Notes: a model not told the origin generated them from the letters alone. Counted from the first letter of the stretch, positions 7,683 through 16,420 are shown. The stretch: 31,239 nt of DNA from CBIHON01 sp966211965 (GCA_966211965.1 CBIHON010000053.1:1-31239), one strand, 5' to 3'. A program made the numbers and translations.

Positions 7683-7937
7683 ATGAACGCCCTTGAAATC
7701 ATTGCGGCCATTGCCGCTCAGCGCCGTGCCCTTGGACTTACCCAAGAGGAAGTGGCCCGGCGCGCGGGTTTGAGCCGCCGCACTATCGTGGCGATCGAGG
7801 CCGGTACGCACGATATCGGCTTGAGAAAGTTATTGCGGATTCTCGATTCCCTTGGTCTGGCTCTATCGGTCAAGAGCGGCAGGCGGCGCCCAACCGAAGA
7901 CGAGTTGAGCGCGATGTTCGGGGATGGCAATGAATAA
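7683..7937 (+). CDS. hipB: HipB-like antitoxin, XRE-family regulator
   Basis: An 84-residue cytoplasmic DNA-binding protein. Residues 8-60 form a helix-turn-helix of the Cro/C1 (XRE) type: QRRALGLTQEEVARRAGLSR followed by TIVAIEAG. HipB homologues bind palindromic operators and neutralise the HipA kinase. The ATG at 7683 is preferred over in-frame starts at 7623 and further on, because it lies just after the perfect palindrome and gives the usual HipB length. The C-terminal tail (GRRRPTEDELSAMFG) is the part that in this family contacts HipA. The stop overlaps the hipA start region, which indicates coupled translation. Confidence 0.85.
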   Translation: MNALEIIAAIAAQRRALGLTQEEVARRAGLSRRTIVAIEAGTHDIGLRKLLRILDSLGLALSVKSGRRRPTEDELSAMFGDGNE

Positions 7938-9120
7938 AAAAGCGGGATCGAAATTCAAGCAGCTGCATATCCACTGCACGCAGGGATATAGCGGAACGCT
8001 GACGCGGGAGTCCCAATATATCTTCAACTACGCCACGGATGACGCGGCGTGCGAAATCGGCCTTACCATGCCCTTGACGCGGCACAGCTACGCGGCCAAT
8101 GTGTTGCCGGGCGTATTGCGGCAAAACCTGCCGGAGGGTTTCCTGCTCAACTGGATACACGAACAGTTCGGCAAGACCATGAAGATGGACGATTTCAATA
8201 TCCTCGCCTTGACCGGCAGGGAAATGATCGGCCGCGTGCGTTGCAGTCTCGACGGCAGCAAGGCAGGCGCGGCGCCCGAGCCGGAGAGCCTGTCCCAACT
8301 GCTGAGCTGGAAAGGTACGGAAGACCTGTTCGAACATCTGGCAAAAAAATATGCGCAGGGCTCCGGCATCTCCGGTGTTCAGCCCAAGGTTCTTATTTCC
8401 GCGCACCCCGACAAGGATATCGTCGAAAAAAGCGCCATCAGGGACAAGAACCTGATCGTCAAATCAGGCGGGGCCGATTATCCCGGCCTGGCCGAAAACG
8501 AATACCACTGCATGCAGATCGGCAAACTCGCAGGCCTGGACGCGCCGGCGTTCTGGCTTTCGGAAAATCGCGAATTGTTCATCGTCGAGCGCTTCGACAT
8601 CGATACGGACGGCAACTATCTCGGCTTCGAGGACATGACCGCCTTGACCGGCCGCCAGAACGGACAAAAATACGAATCGAGCTATGAGACGGCCGCCAAG
8701 GTAGTCGACACTTTCGCCAGTCCGCAATATACGACGGCCTCGCTGGTGGAACTATTCAAGTCCATCGTGCTGTCGGTGGCGCTGCGCAACGGCGATGCGC
8801 ACCTGAAGAATTTCGGTTTGCTCTATACCACGCCGCAGACGGAAGATGTGCGGCTGTCGCCGCTCTACGACATCGTCAATACGACTTGCTATCTCCCGAA
8901 AGACGTGCTGGCGCTCAGCATGCAGAAGACGAAAACCTGGCCGGCACGAAACGCACTGATCGAATTCGGCAAGCGTCACTGCAAGATCGATCATCCAGGT
9001 GAAATCATCGACCGCATCGCGGAAACCGCGCAGGCGTACCGGCCCGCGATCGAGCCGGGCAGGGTCTGGGATGCGATGCAAACACAGATCCGGATCGGCT
9101 GCCACAGCATCGGCGCGTGA
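7924..9120 (+). CDS. hipA: HipA-like serine/threonine kinase toxin
   Basis: A 398-residue kinase of the HipA family. Family members phosphorylate a translation component (GltX in E. coli) and cause growth arrest or persistence. Seen here are the N-terminal subdomain (residues about 14-110), the flexible Gly/Ser loop SGISGVQPK with Ser150 at the autophosphorylation position, and the ATP-binding Lys180 in LIVKSGG. The catalytic loop is NGDAHLKN (Asp291, Asn296), and the metal-binding Asp316 lies in LYDIV. All key residues are present, so it should be active. The start overlaps hipB by 14 bp (ATG at 7924) or 8 bp (ATG at 7930). Its target is not predictable from sequence. No strong terminator follows. 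Confidence 0.9.
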   Translation: MAMNKKAGSKFKQLHIHCTQGYSGTLTRESQYIFNYATDDAACEIGLTMPLTRHSYAANVLPGVLRQNLPEGFLLNWIHEQFGKTMKMDDFNILALTGREMIGRVRCSLDGSKAGAAPEPESLSQLLSWKGTEDLFEHLAKKYAQGSGISGVQPKVLISAHPDKDIVEKSAIRDKNLIVKSGGADYPGLAENEYHCMQIGKLAGLDAPAFWLSENRELFIVERFDIDTDGNYLGFEDMTALTGRQNGQKYESSYETAAKVVDTFASPQYTTASLVELFKSIVLSVALRNGDAHLKNFGLLYTTPQTEDVRLSPLYDIVNTTCYLPKDVLALSMQKTKTWPARNALIEFGKRHCKIDHPGEIIDRIAETAQAYRPAIEPGRVWDAMQTQIRIGCHSIGA

Positions 9121-9189
9121 GAAAACAGAATCATCCGGTTTTTTATGCGGATGGCCTGGTTTTCGCCTCTTAATTGCGTCGTCCCCATT

Positions 9190-9460
9190 GGGCGGTGTGG
9201 GCGCATTCGACCGGTCCGACCAATTCCGGCACTTGTGCTTGCTGGATCGTCCAGTCTGGAAACAGAGCGCGCTTGGCCCGTGAATGTATGCCATCGGCCA
9301 CTACGTACATGTCCGCCCCGACGCGCGCAGCGGATGCCATGTGCGCCGCTCGCACCTGTCCCGCCGGGCCGAACTCCAGGCGCTCCAATTTGGCGTCGCA
9401 AAAGTGCCGCCGGCTCTGGACGAACTGCGAGCGCAAACTGCATACGAGTGAGCAGTTCAT
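9190..9460 (-). pseudogene. Internal remnant of an FAD-dependent monooxygenase gene
   Basis: The minus strand encodes a segment with GADMYVVADGIHSRAKRALF, the conserved DG motif (GADxxxxADGxxSxxR) of aromatic-ring hydroxylase-type flavoproteins. Upstream strands (KLERLEFGPAG) also fit that family. The N-terminal GxGxxG FAD-binding motif and the C-terminal GD motif region are absent, and the frame ends at 9170. It is an internal fragment of perhaps 90 codons left by deletion. Confidence 0.6.
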
Positions 9461-9612
9461 GGTGTTCGCATTCTGTTGCTCTTGTTGAAAATACAATAAA
9501 AGATTCTAAGTGGAATCCACAATTGATGTCCTGATAATGCAATATAAGAATGGTTGGGTTGATCGGAAGCAATGGGCTTCAAGGGAAACATGCGGTGCTT
9601 GCTCTTACCATT

Positions 9613-9641
9613 AACCAGAACCAGAACCAGAACCAGAACCC
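9613..9641 (+). repeat. AACCAG hexanucleotide repeat next to a ribosome binding site
   Basis: Four perfect AACCAG units and a partial fifth end immediately before the Shine-Dalgarno AGGAGA at 9642-9647. Changes in unit number would alter the 5' leader but not the spacing between ribosome binding site and start codon. Any effect would be on the promoter or mRNA structure. Confidence 0.8.
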
Positions 9642-9653
9642 AGGAGACCTATA

Positions 9654-12188
9654 ATGAAAATACCTCTGAAAAAACTCTCTGCAAGCCTCATGCTGGCGTG
9701 CATGCCGCTGGTGGTGCACGCCGCGACCGAGTGGCGCGTCAAAGCGTCCGGCAGTTCCAGCACGCGCAACTCGCTGCAGCTTTCCGTGCCGGTGGGCACG
9801 CCGTGCGAACCGGAGCAGGTCTATCAAAGTGCATCGGGCGCCACGAAGTATCACCTGGTGACGATCACAAACGCGCAGGGCACGGTAAAACTGCCCTTCG
9901 AGTGTGTCGCGGTGACGCCGCCACCGAAGGTGGTCTTGACCGCCAGCCCCACCTCGATATCGAGCGGCGGCTCGACCAACTTGACATGGTCCTCCACGGA
10001 TGCGACGGCGTGCAATGCTTCCGGCGCCTGGTCCGGCGCCAAGACTACCGCCGGGATGCAATCGCTGGCCGGGTTGACGGCGACCAGTACGTTTTCCCTG
10101 GCCTGTACCGGAGCGGGCGGCACCACCAGCGCTTCAACGACAGTGATGGTCGTCGCCGCTCCGCCGCCGTCGGACACCACACCGCCGATACGCGCCAACG
10201 GCTCTCCCTCGGGCGCTCTGCCGGTCGGAACGAGCAGCGCAAGCGTCAGCTTGACTACCAACGAGAATGCCACCTGCCGCTATGCGACTGGCGCCGGCGT
10301 CGGCTACGACGCGATGAGCGGAAGCTTTTCTCAAACCGGGACGACCACGCATGCGGCGCAGATCGGCAATTTGAGCGCCGGACAAAGCTATGAATTTTAT
10401 GTGCGGTGCCGCGACAGCGCAGGTAATGTCAATCAGGACGATTTCCGCATTGCCTTCAGCGTGAGTGCCGCGGCTTACCCGCTCTCGGTGACGCTGTCGG
10501 GTTCGGGGTCGGTCACGTCGAGTCCGGCCGGCATCAACTGCGCCACGGCTTGCAGCGCGAACTATCCAGCCAATACCAGCGTGACGCTGACGGCCACGCC
10601 TGCCGCCGGCTCTACCTTCACCGGGTGGTCCGGCGCCTGCTCCGGCACAGGGACTTGTATGGTGTCGATGACGCAAGCCCGTTCGGTCGGTGCCGTTTTT
10701 TCTGCGGCTGCCGGACATACTTATTACGTAGCCACCACCGGCAACGACACCACCGGTGACGGCAGCGCGGCCAAGCCGTTCAAAACCATCGGGGCAGGCC
10801 TTAACAAGATTGCCAGCGGCGACACGCTGATCGTGAAGGCCGGCATCTACCAGGACAAGGCAAACTTCATCAATCCGCGCATCAACAAGATCCCCAACGG
10901 CGCGCCGGGCAAGTACACCACCATCATGGCGGAGACGCCGTACTCGGTGCGCATCAAGAACACGACCCAGCTCGACTACTACGACAACCTGGTGCTGCTC
11001 GAAGGCAGCTATGTCCGGGTCGACGGCTTCATCTTTGAGCAGACCGACAGCCAGTACCCGCCAACGGTGGGCTCGATGGCTGGCGATCACAACCAGATTA
11101 CCCGCACCATATACAAACGCGTGGGACGCACCGAAAACTACGGCGGCTGGTTCTGGATGGGTGGCACCGATAACCTGCTCGAGGACTGCGCGGGCGTCGG
11201 TTCGGCGCGCTACGGCTTCGCCATCGGCGGGCCGAGCGACGTCGCGAAGCGCCTGATCGTCCGCCGTTGCGTCGGCCGCTTCGACTACTCGATCTCCACC
11301 GAGCCGAAAGCCACCTTCAACGTCTACGGCAACGACAACGGCAATACCGAAGTCCGCGACATCCTGCTGCAGAACTGCATTGCGGTGGATGGCCACAAGG
11401 GGCCGACCACCGGCGACGTGACTTACGGCGCATTCTACTTCCCGAAGAATCCGGTGAACGTCACGCTGCAGGGCAACATCGCGCTCAACGTCGATTCCGA
11501 ATACGCCGATTTCTTCATCAAGGAGATGTTAGGCGACAACATTCAGTTGGTGAATTCGGTCTCCTGGGGCTCCGGTGCGCCTTCCGGTTTACGGGTTAAC
11601 GGCGCCAGCAACGGCACGTCGTTCGGCATCAATCACGTTACGGTCGGTGGCCATCCGTATGCCTATTACAACAAGGACCAGGCCAGCACTCGCAAGCTGA
11701 CCAACTCCCTGTTCGTCAACAACTTGGCGCTGTCCGAGGGTAGCGACGCCGAATGGACCACGATCACCAACAACGGTTTTTTCCCGGCGACGCAGAGCAA
11801 AGGCTTGGCTGCCATCGCCTTGGCGAACTCCCCGCTAAAGTACATCGTGCGGGCGGAAGCCGGTTCGGTGCTGGCCGGCAAGGCCACCGACGGCGGTGAC
11901 GTCGGCGCCGACGTCACCAAGCGTTACGGCAAGAGCGGCACGCTGTGGGGCGAGGAGGGCTACGATCAGTTGACCACCGAGTTGCTGTGGCCGTGGCTGT
12001 ACGAAGACCAGATCAAGACGGTGTTCGCGGAACCGAATCCCTCGCCGAGCGGCGCGATTCCGTCGACCAACGACACGACGCGGGGCTTCTCGTCAGCTAC
12101 AGACGCTTTCGGCAAGCCGCAAACGCTGACCCGCTATATCTGGCAATACCTGGGCAACCAGATCCCTGCCGACATCTATGGGCACTAG
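9654..12188 (+). CDS. Secreted protein with Ig-like, InlB-like and parallel beta-helix domains
   Basis: An 844-residue exported protein. Residues 1-23 are a Sec signal peptide (KLSASLMLACMPLVVHA). Residues about 95-170 form an Ig-like domain in the style SPTSISSGGSTNLTWSSTDA. About 180-275 resemble a fibronectin/Ig-like module, and about 278-352 a repeat of the Listeria-Bacteroides/InlB B-repeat kind (TATPAAGSTFTGWSGACSGT). From residue 356 a right-handed beta-helix typical of DUF1565/pectate-lyase-like proteins begins (YYVATTGNDTTGDGSAAKPF). It likely binds or cleaves extracellular polysaccharide, but no catalytic residues can be assigned. There is no LPXTG, PEP-CTERM or autotransporter end. 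A strong AGGAGA site lies 6 nt before the ATG. Convergence with other genes is absent. Confidence 0.8.
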   Translation: MKIPLKKLSASLMLACMPLVVHAATEWRVKASGSSSTRNSLQLSVPVGTPCEPEQVYQSASGATKYHLVTITNAQGTVKLPFECVAVTPPPKVVLTASPTSISSGGSTNLTWSSTDATACNASGAWSGAKTTAGMQSLAGLTATSTFSLACTGAGGTTSASTTVMVVAAPPPSDTTPPIRANGSPSGALPVGTSSASVSLTTNENATCRYATGAGVGYDAMSGSFSQTGTTTHAAQIGNLSAGQSYEFYVRCRDSAGNVNQDDFRIAFSVSAAAYPLSVTLSGSGSVTSSPAGINCATACSANYPANTSVTLTATPAAGSTFTGWSGACSGTGTCMVSMTQARSVGAVFSAAAGHTYYVATTGNDTTGDGSAAKPFKTIGAGLNKIASGDTLIVKAGIYQDKANFINPRINKIPNGAPGKYTTIMAETPYSVRIKNTTQLDYYDNLVLLEGSYVRVDGFIFEQTDSQYPPTVGSMAGDHNQITRTIYKRVGRTENYGGWFWMGGTDNLLEDCAGVGSARYGFAIGGPSDVAKRLIVRRCVGRFDYSISTEPKATFNVYGNDNGNTEVRDILLQNCIAVDGHKGPTTGDVTYGAFYFPKNPVNVTLQGNIALNVDSEYADFFIKEMLGDNIQLVNSVSWGSGAPSGLRVNGASNGTSFGINHVTVGGHPYAYYNKDQASTRKLTNSLFVNNLALSEGSDAEWTTITNNGFFPATQSKGLAAIALANSPLKYIVRAEAGSVLAGKATDGGDVGADVTKRYGKSGTLWGEEGYDQLTTELLWPWLYEDQIKTVFAEPNPSPSGAIPSTNDTTRGFSSATDAFGKPQTLTRYIWQYLGNQIPADIYGH

Positions 12189-12662
12189 TATCTCGTCTCA
12201 GGAAATGTGAAGGGTTGTAGGAAGGTCATTTGTGGCGCTGGAGAACGGGTGGTTTCTCAGGAGATACCCGGAGCCGAATGGAACGCGCCACGCCGGGTTG
12301 GCGGAGGATGAAGCCGTGGCGCTCCAGCGACTTCATCATGTTATGAATCTTGTATAGTGACACCATGCGCGGGAGAATCCGCGCAGGAACAAGAAGTACA
12401 ACGATCTTTGCGGGTTATGGCCGGAGCGCTCCAGCTTTGTTCATCCCCTGCAAAAAAGAGGGAGTGCCTCTCCTTGCATCGCATCAGCTTGCTGCGACTA
12501 AACAAATATTGCACTTCGTCAAAGCCGCGATCATCCGTCGCTCAAATCAGGGCCGTGCCCCGGCGGTTTTCGTGTTGAACGTCTATGCTTATATAAACCG
12601 TGAACTCCAAAATAGCGGAGCACAGGTTCTGGTTCATTCCAGTTTTTTATCAACATGGGTTG
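12189..12662. other. Intergenic region with an HTH-gene remnant
   Basis: Apart from the minus-strand remnant at 12226-12366, the stretch holds no recognisable gene. Short plus-strand open frames at 12350-12748 overlap the true transporter gene in another frame and show no family signature. No strong promoter motif could be fixed. Confidence 0.5.
12226..12366 (-). pseudogene. C-terminal remnant of a LexA-like winged-helix DNA-binding protein
   Basis: The minus strand reads 46 residues including IHNMMKSLERHGFILRQPGV followed by ARSIRL. This is the recognition helix and wing of the small LexA-DNA-binding-domain proteins (pattern VHQMxxxLERxGxIRRxPGxxRSI). A stop codon lies shortly upstream of the start (about 12415), and the first helices of the domain are missing. 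It is therefore a decayed fragment rather than a working regulator. Confidence 0.55.
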
Positions 12663-14015
12663 ATGCGGCAACTGCTCGATCTTGCAATCGTGGACATACT
12701 CATTATTCTCGGGTTGATTCTCTTGAACGGCATTTTTTCCATGTCTGAAATCGCCGTCATTTCATCGAAACGCATCCGCTTGCAAAAGCTGTCCGAAAGC
12801 GGCAATCGTGGCGCGCAGGCAAGCATCGAGCTTTCAGACAACCCTAGCCGCTTTCTTTCCACGATTCAAATCGGCATTACCTTCATCGGCATTTTCATTG
12901 GCGCCTACGGTGAGGCCTCATTGGTCGGGCAGTTGACCCCGCAACTTGCCGGATTGCCTGTGGTCGGCGCGTACGCGAGCAAGGCCGCATTGGTGATCGT
13001 GGTTACGGGGATTACGTTTTCTTCGCTCGTCCTGGGGGAATTGGTGCCCAAGCGCATCGGATTGCAATATCCTGAATCGATCGCCTCGGTTGTTGCCGGC
13101 CCCATGCAGTGGCTGTCGCGCTTGATAGGCCCCTTGGTCAAGGGGCTGACAGCGATGACCGAATGCATATTGCGTGTGCTCGGCATGCATCATGCCAGGA
13201 ACGTGGCGGTGACCGAAGAAGAAATCACCGGTTTGTTGAGAGAGGGGACCGACGCCGGCTTGTTCGAGAAGACGGAGCACGATATCGTGTCGCGCGCCCT
13301 GCGCCTGGATGACCTTCGTGTCGCCGCTTTGATGACGCCACGCATGGATGTCGATTTCGTGGATCTGGAAGATCCGATTGAACACAACCTGATGAAAATC
13401 GCCAAGAGCGCCTATAGCCGCTTTCCTGTGACCAAAGGCGGTCTTTCCAATGTGATCGGCATCGTCCATGCCGGCAGCCTGTTTGAGCAGGCCCTTCACG
13501 GCCAATCGATCCAAAGCATCAACATCGCGCGCGCCACCAAACCCCCTTTATTTGTTCCGGAAACCATCAGCGCCATGCAGCTATTGGAGACGCTGAAGAA
13601 GAATCGGGCAGAGCTCGCACTGGTGGTCGACGAGTATGGAGAAATCGAAGGACTGGTCACCTTGAGCGATGTGCTGGGGGCCTTGGTGGGGGATGTGTCG
13701 GTAGTTGATGCGGAGCAGGAAGCCGATGCCGTGCGCCGCGAGGAAGGTTCCTGGCTGATCGATGCCGGCATGTCCTTTGACCGCTTCCGCGAAGTGTTCG
13801 AAACCGATGTACGCTTTCCGGAAGAAAGCTCGGGAACCTACCATACCCTGGCGGGTTTTGTGCTGATGCAACTGGGGCACATACCGAAGATTTCAGAGCA
13901 TTTCGAGTGGGAGGGCTATTGCATCGAGGTCGTGGATATGGATCGTAATCGAATCGACCGGTTGCTGATCAAGAAGCTCGAATCTGCCGAAAACGAATCA
14001 TTGGAGGGCGAGTAA
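12663..14015 (+). CDS. CNNM/CBS/CorC-HlyC-domain membrane protein
   Basis: A 450-residue inner-membrane protein. It has an N-terminal CNNM (DUF21) domain with about four hydrophobic segments and motifs LNGIFSMSEIAVISSKR and GELVPKRIGLQYPE. Two CBS domains follow (about residues 200-335, including ALMTPRMDVDFVDLED and VVDEYGEIEGLVTLSDVLG). A CorC_HlyC domain closes the protein (about 355-440). Family members are linked to Mg2+/Co2+ export or to membrane integrity; the ion is not fixed by sequence. The ATG at 12663 is chosen because it starts right before the first membrane helix, as in homologues. A GTG at 12600 would add 21 polar residues. Neither has a strong ribosome binding site. Confidence 0.85.
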   Translation: MRQLLDLAIVDILIILGLILLNGIFSMSEIAVISSKRIRLQKLSESGNRGAQASIELSDNPSRFLSTIQIGITFIGIFIGAYGEASLVGQLTPQLAGLPVVGAYASKAALVIVVTGITFSSLVLGELVPKRIGLQYPESIASVVAGPMQWLSRLIGPLVKGLTAMTECILRVLGMHHARNVAVTEEEITGLLREGTDAGLFEKTEHDIVSRALRLDDLRVAALMTPRMDVDFVDLEDPIEHNLMKIAKSAYSRFPVTKGGLSNVIGIVHAGSLFEQALHGQSIQSINIARATKPPLFVPETISAMQLLETLKKNRAELALVVDEYGEIEGLVTLSDVLGALVGDVSVVDAEQEADAVRREEGSWLIDAGMSFDRFREVFETDVRFPEESSGTYHTLAGFVLMQLGHIPKISEHFEWEGYCIEVVDMDRNRIDRLLIKKLESAENESLEGE

Positions 14016-14374
14016 GAGCCCTTGGATGTAGCACGTCATTCATCCCATCTTTCGTCGTGGCCGGCACGCGACGGGCATACATGGGAACAGGAACCTCCCC
14101 CTCGGGGTGGGTGTGCTGGCTCGCTTTCCGCTCTGTTTACCTGGATTTTTCGATGCCCAGCCGCTAAAAGATGTATGCCAATTTTGGTATTTAATTTTGT
14201 TGAACTTGATTTGGGTATATTAAATTTTTTTATTTAACAAAATATATGGAACAAATATTTATATGTATCAAATACAATCAAATTAAGTTCTTTTTGGGAA
14301 AGTGCCGTTCTCCTGAACTGTTTTGCGGGTAATGCCGAAATCTTGTCGATTGCTGTTAAAAATAGGGACGCCAA
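14016..14374. other. AT-rich intergenic region before the Rrf2-like gene
   Basis: The first 140 bp are GC-balanced and featureless apart from a CCCC/GGGG mini-hairpin near 14097-14107. From 14170 to 14300 the sequence is strikingly AT-rich, with an interrupted palindrome TTAAAT-N6-ATTTAA at 14220-14237 and several possible -10 hexamers. It probably carries the promoter and operator of the next gene. No protein-coding signal is seen; a minus-strand open frame (14234-14515) matches no family. Confidence 0.45.
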
Positions 14375-14899
14375 ATGCTGAATGTTGACGACTACATATT
14401 CGGGAATGAACTGCTGCACAAGCGTCTGTGCGTCACCGCGGAAATCCTTGGAGAGCTGGTGCTGCACGCGCCACGTTCGCTGAACATCGAGCGCATGGCT
14501 CGCTATACAGGACATTCAGAGAAGGAGCTGACCAAGCTATGCCGCAGCCTGGGGCGCGCCGGCTTATTGCAGCGCGACCCGACCGTCGATAGCGAGTGGA
14601 GGCTCGCTTGCGACCCGAGCGAGGTAACGCTGGAGGATGTTTTCCGCAGTCTTATCGCACGTCAGCCGCGCTGCAATAAACAAACTGCAGCCTCCTTGGA
14701 GAGCGGCTGTCCGCAGAGCGAGGTCAACTTGCTGATGATGCAAGCCACGATGGGAATCAATCAGAGCGTCTACACCTACTTGCGCCAGTTCTCGCTTGAC
14801 CGCATCAAAGTCAGCACGAACAGCATGCTTTCACCGAACAATCGATTTTTCCCCCAACGCGGTAAGGGCGAGTTGCGTGAAGTCGCGATCTGGGAGTGA
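14375..14899 (+). CDS. Rrf2-like winged-helix transcriptional regulator
   Basis: A 174-residue protein. Residues about 18-80 make a winged helix: ILGELVLHAPRSLNIERMAR then LTKLCRSLGRAGLLQRDP. Next comes VTLEDVFRSLIARQ (84-97), which matches the conserved dimer-helix start 'ITLxDVxxAI' of Rrf2/IscR/NsrR proteins. Only two cysteines (Cys100, Cys112) lie where iron-sulfur members have three, so cluster binding is uncertain. The last 30 residues are polar and not family-typical. The start at 14375 follows an AGGGA motif. The orphan LivK-type gene begins 80 bp downstream and may be its target, by position only. Confidence 0.65.
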   Translation: MLNVDDYIFGNELLHKRLCVTAEILGELVLHAPRSLNIERMARYTGHSEKELTKLCRSLGRAGLLQRDPTVDSEWRLACDPSEVTLEDVFRSLIARQPRCNKQTAASLESGCPQSEVNLLMMQATMGINQSVYTYLRQFSLDRIKVSTNSMLSPNNRFFPQRGKGELREVAIWE

Positions 14900-14979
14900 A
14901 CCGCCAATTTTCCCTGCCCGGAAAACCGGACAGGAAGATGTTGCAGTGCCTTTTTAAAACTAATCCAATTGGAGATGTC

Positions 14980-16119
14980 ATGAATAAACGTATTTCGCTC
15001 GTTTGGGCAAGCTGTGGGGTCGCGCTGGCAGCGGCTCCGGTTCTGTGTTCCGCAGCCGGAGAGCAAGTTGTCAAGATCGGCTTCAGCAGTCCGCTGACCG
15101 GAGCGCAGGCACCGGCAGGGAAGGACAATCAGCGCGGCGTCCAAATGGCGATCGACGAGCTCAACAAAAAGGGCATTGTCGTCGGCGGCAACAAGATCCG
15201 ATTCGAATTGCTGTCCGAAGATGATCAGGCCGATCCCAAGTCCGGGGTGCAAGTTGCGCAAAAGCTGGTCGATGCCGGCGTCAAGGCGGTGGTCGGCCCT
15301 TACAACTCGGGCGTTACGATTCCGGCTTCCAAGGTATATAACGACGCCGGCATCGTGATGGCGACGGTGGGGTCGAATCCGAAAATCACCTTGCAAGGTT
15401 ATCCCTATGTGTATCGGATCGGCGCCAGCGACAGCCAGTTGGGCGGCAAGATGGCGCAGTACGCGGCCAAGGAAATCAAACTGAAAAAAGTCGCGGTGAT
15501 TGACGACCGCACCGCATACGGCCAAGGCGTGGCGGAAGAATTCATCAAGGCTGCGAAGAGCGGCGGTGCCGAAATCATCAGTCGTGAATACACCAATGAC
15601 AAAGCGACCGATTTCAATGCCATCCTCACCTCGATCAAGGCGAAAAATCCGGACGGCGTATTCTACGGCGGTTATTTCCCTCAAGCCGCAGCAATGAAGC
15701 GCCAGATGCGTCAACTGGAGATCAATGCCTACCTGATGGGCGGCGATGCGATCTGCGATGCGGAAATGGGCAAGCTTGGCGGCGACGCAATCGATGCGAA
15801 GGTGTACTGCACCCAAGGCGGTTCGATGCTGGAAGCGCAAACCTCGGGCAAGACATTTTCCGCCAACTTCCAGAAGCTCTACAACGTCAAGCCGATGACC
15901 TATGCGGTGTCGTTCTATGACGGCATGATGCTGATCGCCGAAGCGATGAAGAAAGCAAATTCCGTCGAGCCAAAGCAGTATGCGCCGGCACTGTCGGCGA
16001 TCAAGTACCAGGGCGTAGCCGGCACTTACGAGTTCGACAGCAACCACGACCTGAAGAGTTCGCCGGTCACAGTCTATCAATTCAAAGGAGGCGAGCCTCG
16101 CCCGCTGACCAGCTACTAA
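14980..16119 (+). CDS. Branched-chain amino acid ABC transporter substrate-binding protein (LivK type)
   Basis: A 379-residue periplasmic binding protein of type I fold. The signal peptide covers residues 1-25 (ISLVWASCGVALAAAPVLCSA). The mature part opens with VKIGFSSPLTGAQAPAGKDN and GVQMAIDELNKKG. It has the ligand-site stretches VVGPYNSGVTIPASKVYNDA and VIDDRTAYGQGVAEEF, and ends conventionally with a TYEFDSNHD segment. The ATG at 14980 is preceded by TTGGAGAT and gives a proper signal peptide. An earlier GTG at 14896 would overlap the regulator gene and bury the signal. No permease or ATPase genes are adjacent, so it must work with a transporter encoded elsewhere. The ligand may be Leu/Ile/Val or a related compound. 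Confidence 0.92.
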   Translation: MNKRISLVWASCGVALAAAPVLCSAAGEQVVKIGFSSPLTGAQAPAGKDNQRGVQMAIDELNKKGIVVGGNKIRFELLSEDDQADPKSGVQVAQKLVDAGVKAVVGPYNSGVTIPASKVYNDAGIVMATVGSNPKITLQGYPYVYRIGASDSQLGGKMAQYAAKEIKLKKVAVIDDRTAYGQGVAEEFIKAAKSGGAEIISREYTNDKATDFNAILTSIKAKNPDGVFYGGYFPQAAAMKRQMRQLEINAYLMGGDAICDAEMGKLGGDAIDAKVYCTQGGSMLEAQTSGKTFSANFQKLYNVKPMTYAVSFYDGMMLIAEAMKKANSVEPKQYAPALSAIKYQGVAGTYEFDSNHDLKSSPVTVYQFKGGEPRPLTSY

Positions 16120-16184
16120 GAGATCGAGCAAAAGTAAGTTGCACAATTTTGCCAAGGGAATGATTCCAGAGATTTCTGTAATTG

Positions 16185-16217
16185 CCGGCACTCCGAGTCG
16201 GTCCCGGAGAATGCCGG
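16185..16217 (+). promoter_or_regulatory. Strong two-part hairpin after livK
   Basis: CCGGCA (16185-16190) pairs with TGCCGG (16212-16217), and TCCG (16192-16195) pairs with CGGA (16205-16208). No U-tract follows. It could protect the 3' end of the livK transcript or be part of a small RNA that ends at the terminator at 16420. Confidence 0.35.
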
Positions 16218-16393
16218 GGCCAGTGGCTTTTGCGACCTATGTTGCAGTTCTCATTTTGCCGACGGTCCGCAGTGAATGAAGACGTTGCGGCTCTATGTGC
16301 GCTGGACGACGTTTGCAAGGTTGCGGACGCGCCAATAGAAACGTCGATGGAGATCCTTAATAGGCTGTTTCGATCATTTCTTCCCTAAGGTTG

Positions 16394-16420
16394 CGCCAGC
16401 TGCAAGGCTGGCGTTTTTTT
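16394..16420 (+). terminator. Rho-independent terminator
   Basis: CGCCAGC (16394-16400) pairs with GCTGGCG (16407-16413) around a 6-nt loop and is followed by seven T, then A and seven more T. It is the only classical terminator between livK and the c-di-GMP gene, and would end a livK transcript of about 1.45 kb or an independent small transcript. Confidence 0.85.

Larger units (their letters stand above)
9121..9653. other. Intergenic region with a flavoprotein remnant and a short tandem repeat
   Basis: The left two-thirds hold a minus-strand FAD-monooxygenase remnant (about 9190-9460). The right part (9480-9612) is AT-richer and probably carries the promoter of the secreted protein gene; no confident -35/-10 pair is seen. 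A hexanucleotide repeat sits directly before the ribosome binding site. Confidence 0.5.

Noticed and set aside
12350..12748. Plus-strand open frame of 132 codons before the CNNM/CBS gene
   Set aside because: It overlaps the start of the well-supported transporter in another frame and has no recognisable features.
14776..16191. Minus-strand open frame of 471 codons opposite livK
   Set aside because: It covers a well-supported LivK gene and has no family features of its own.
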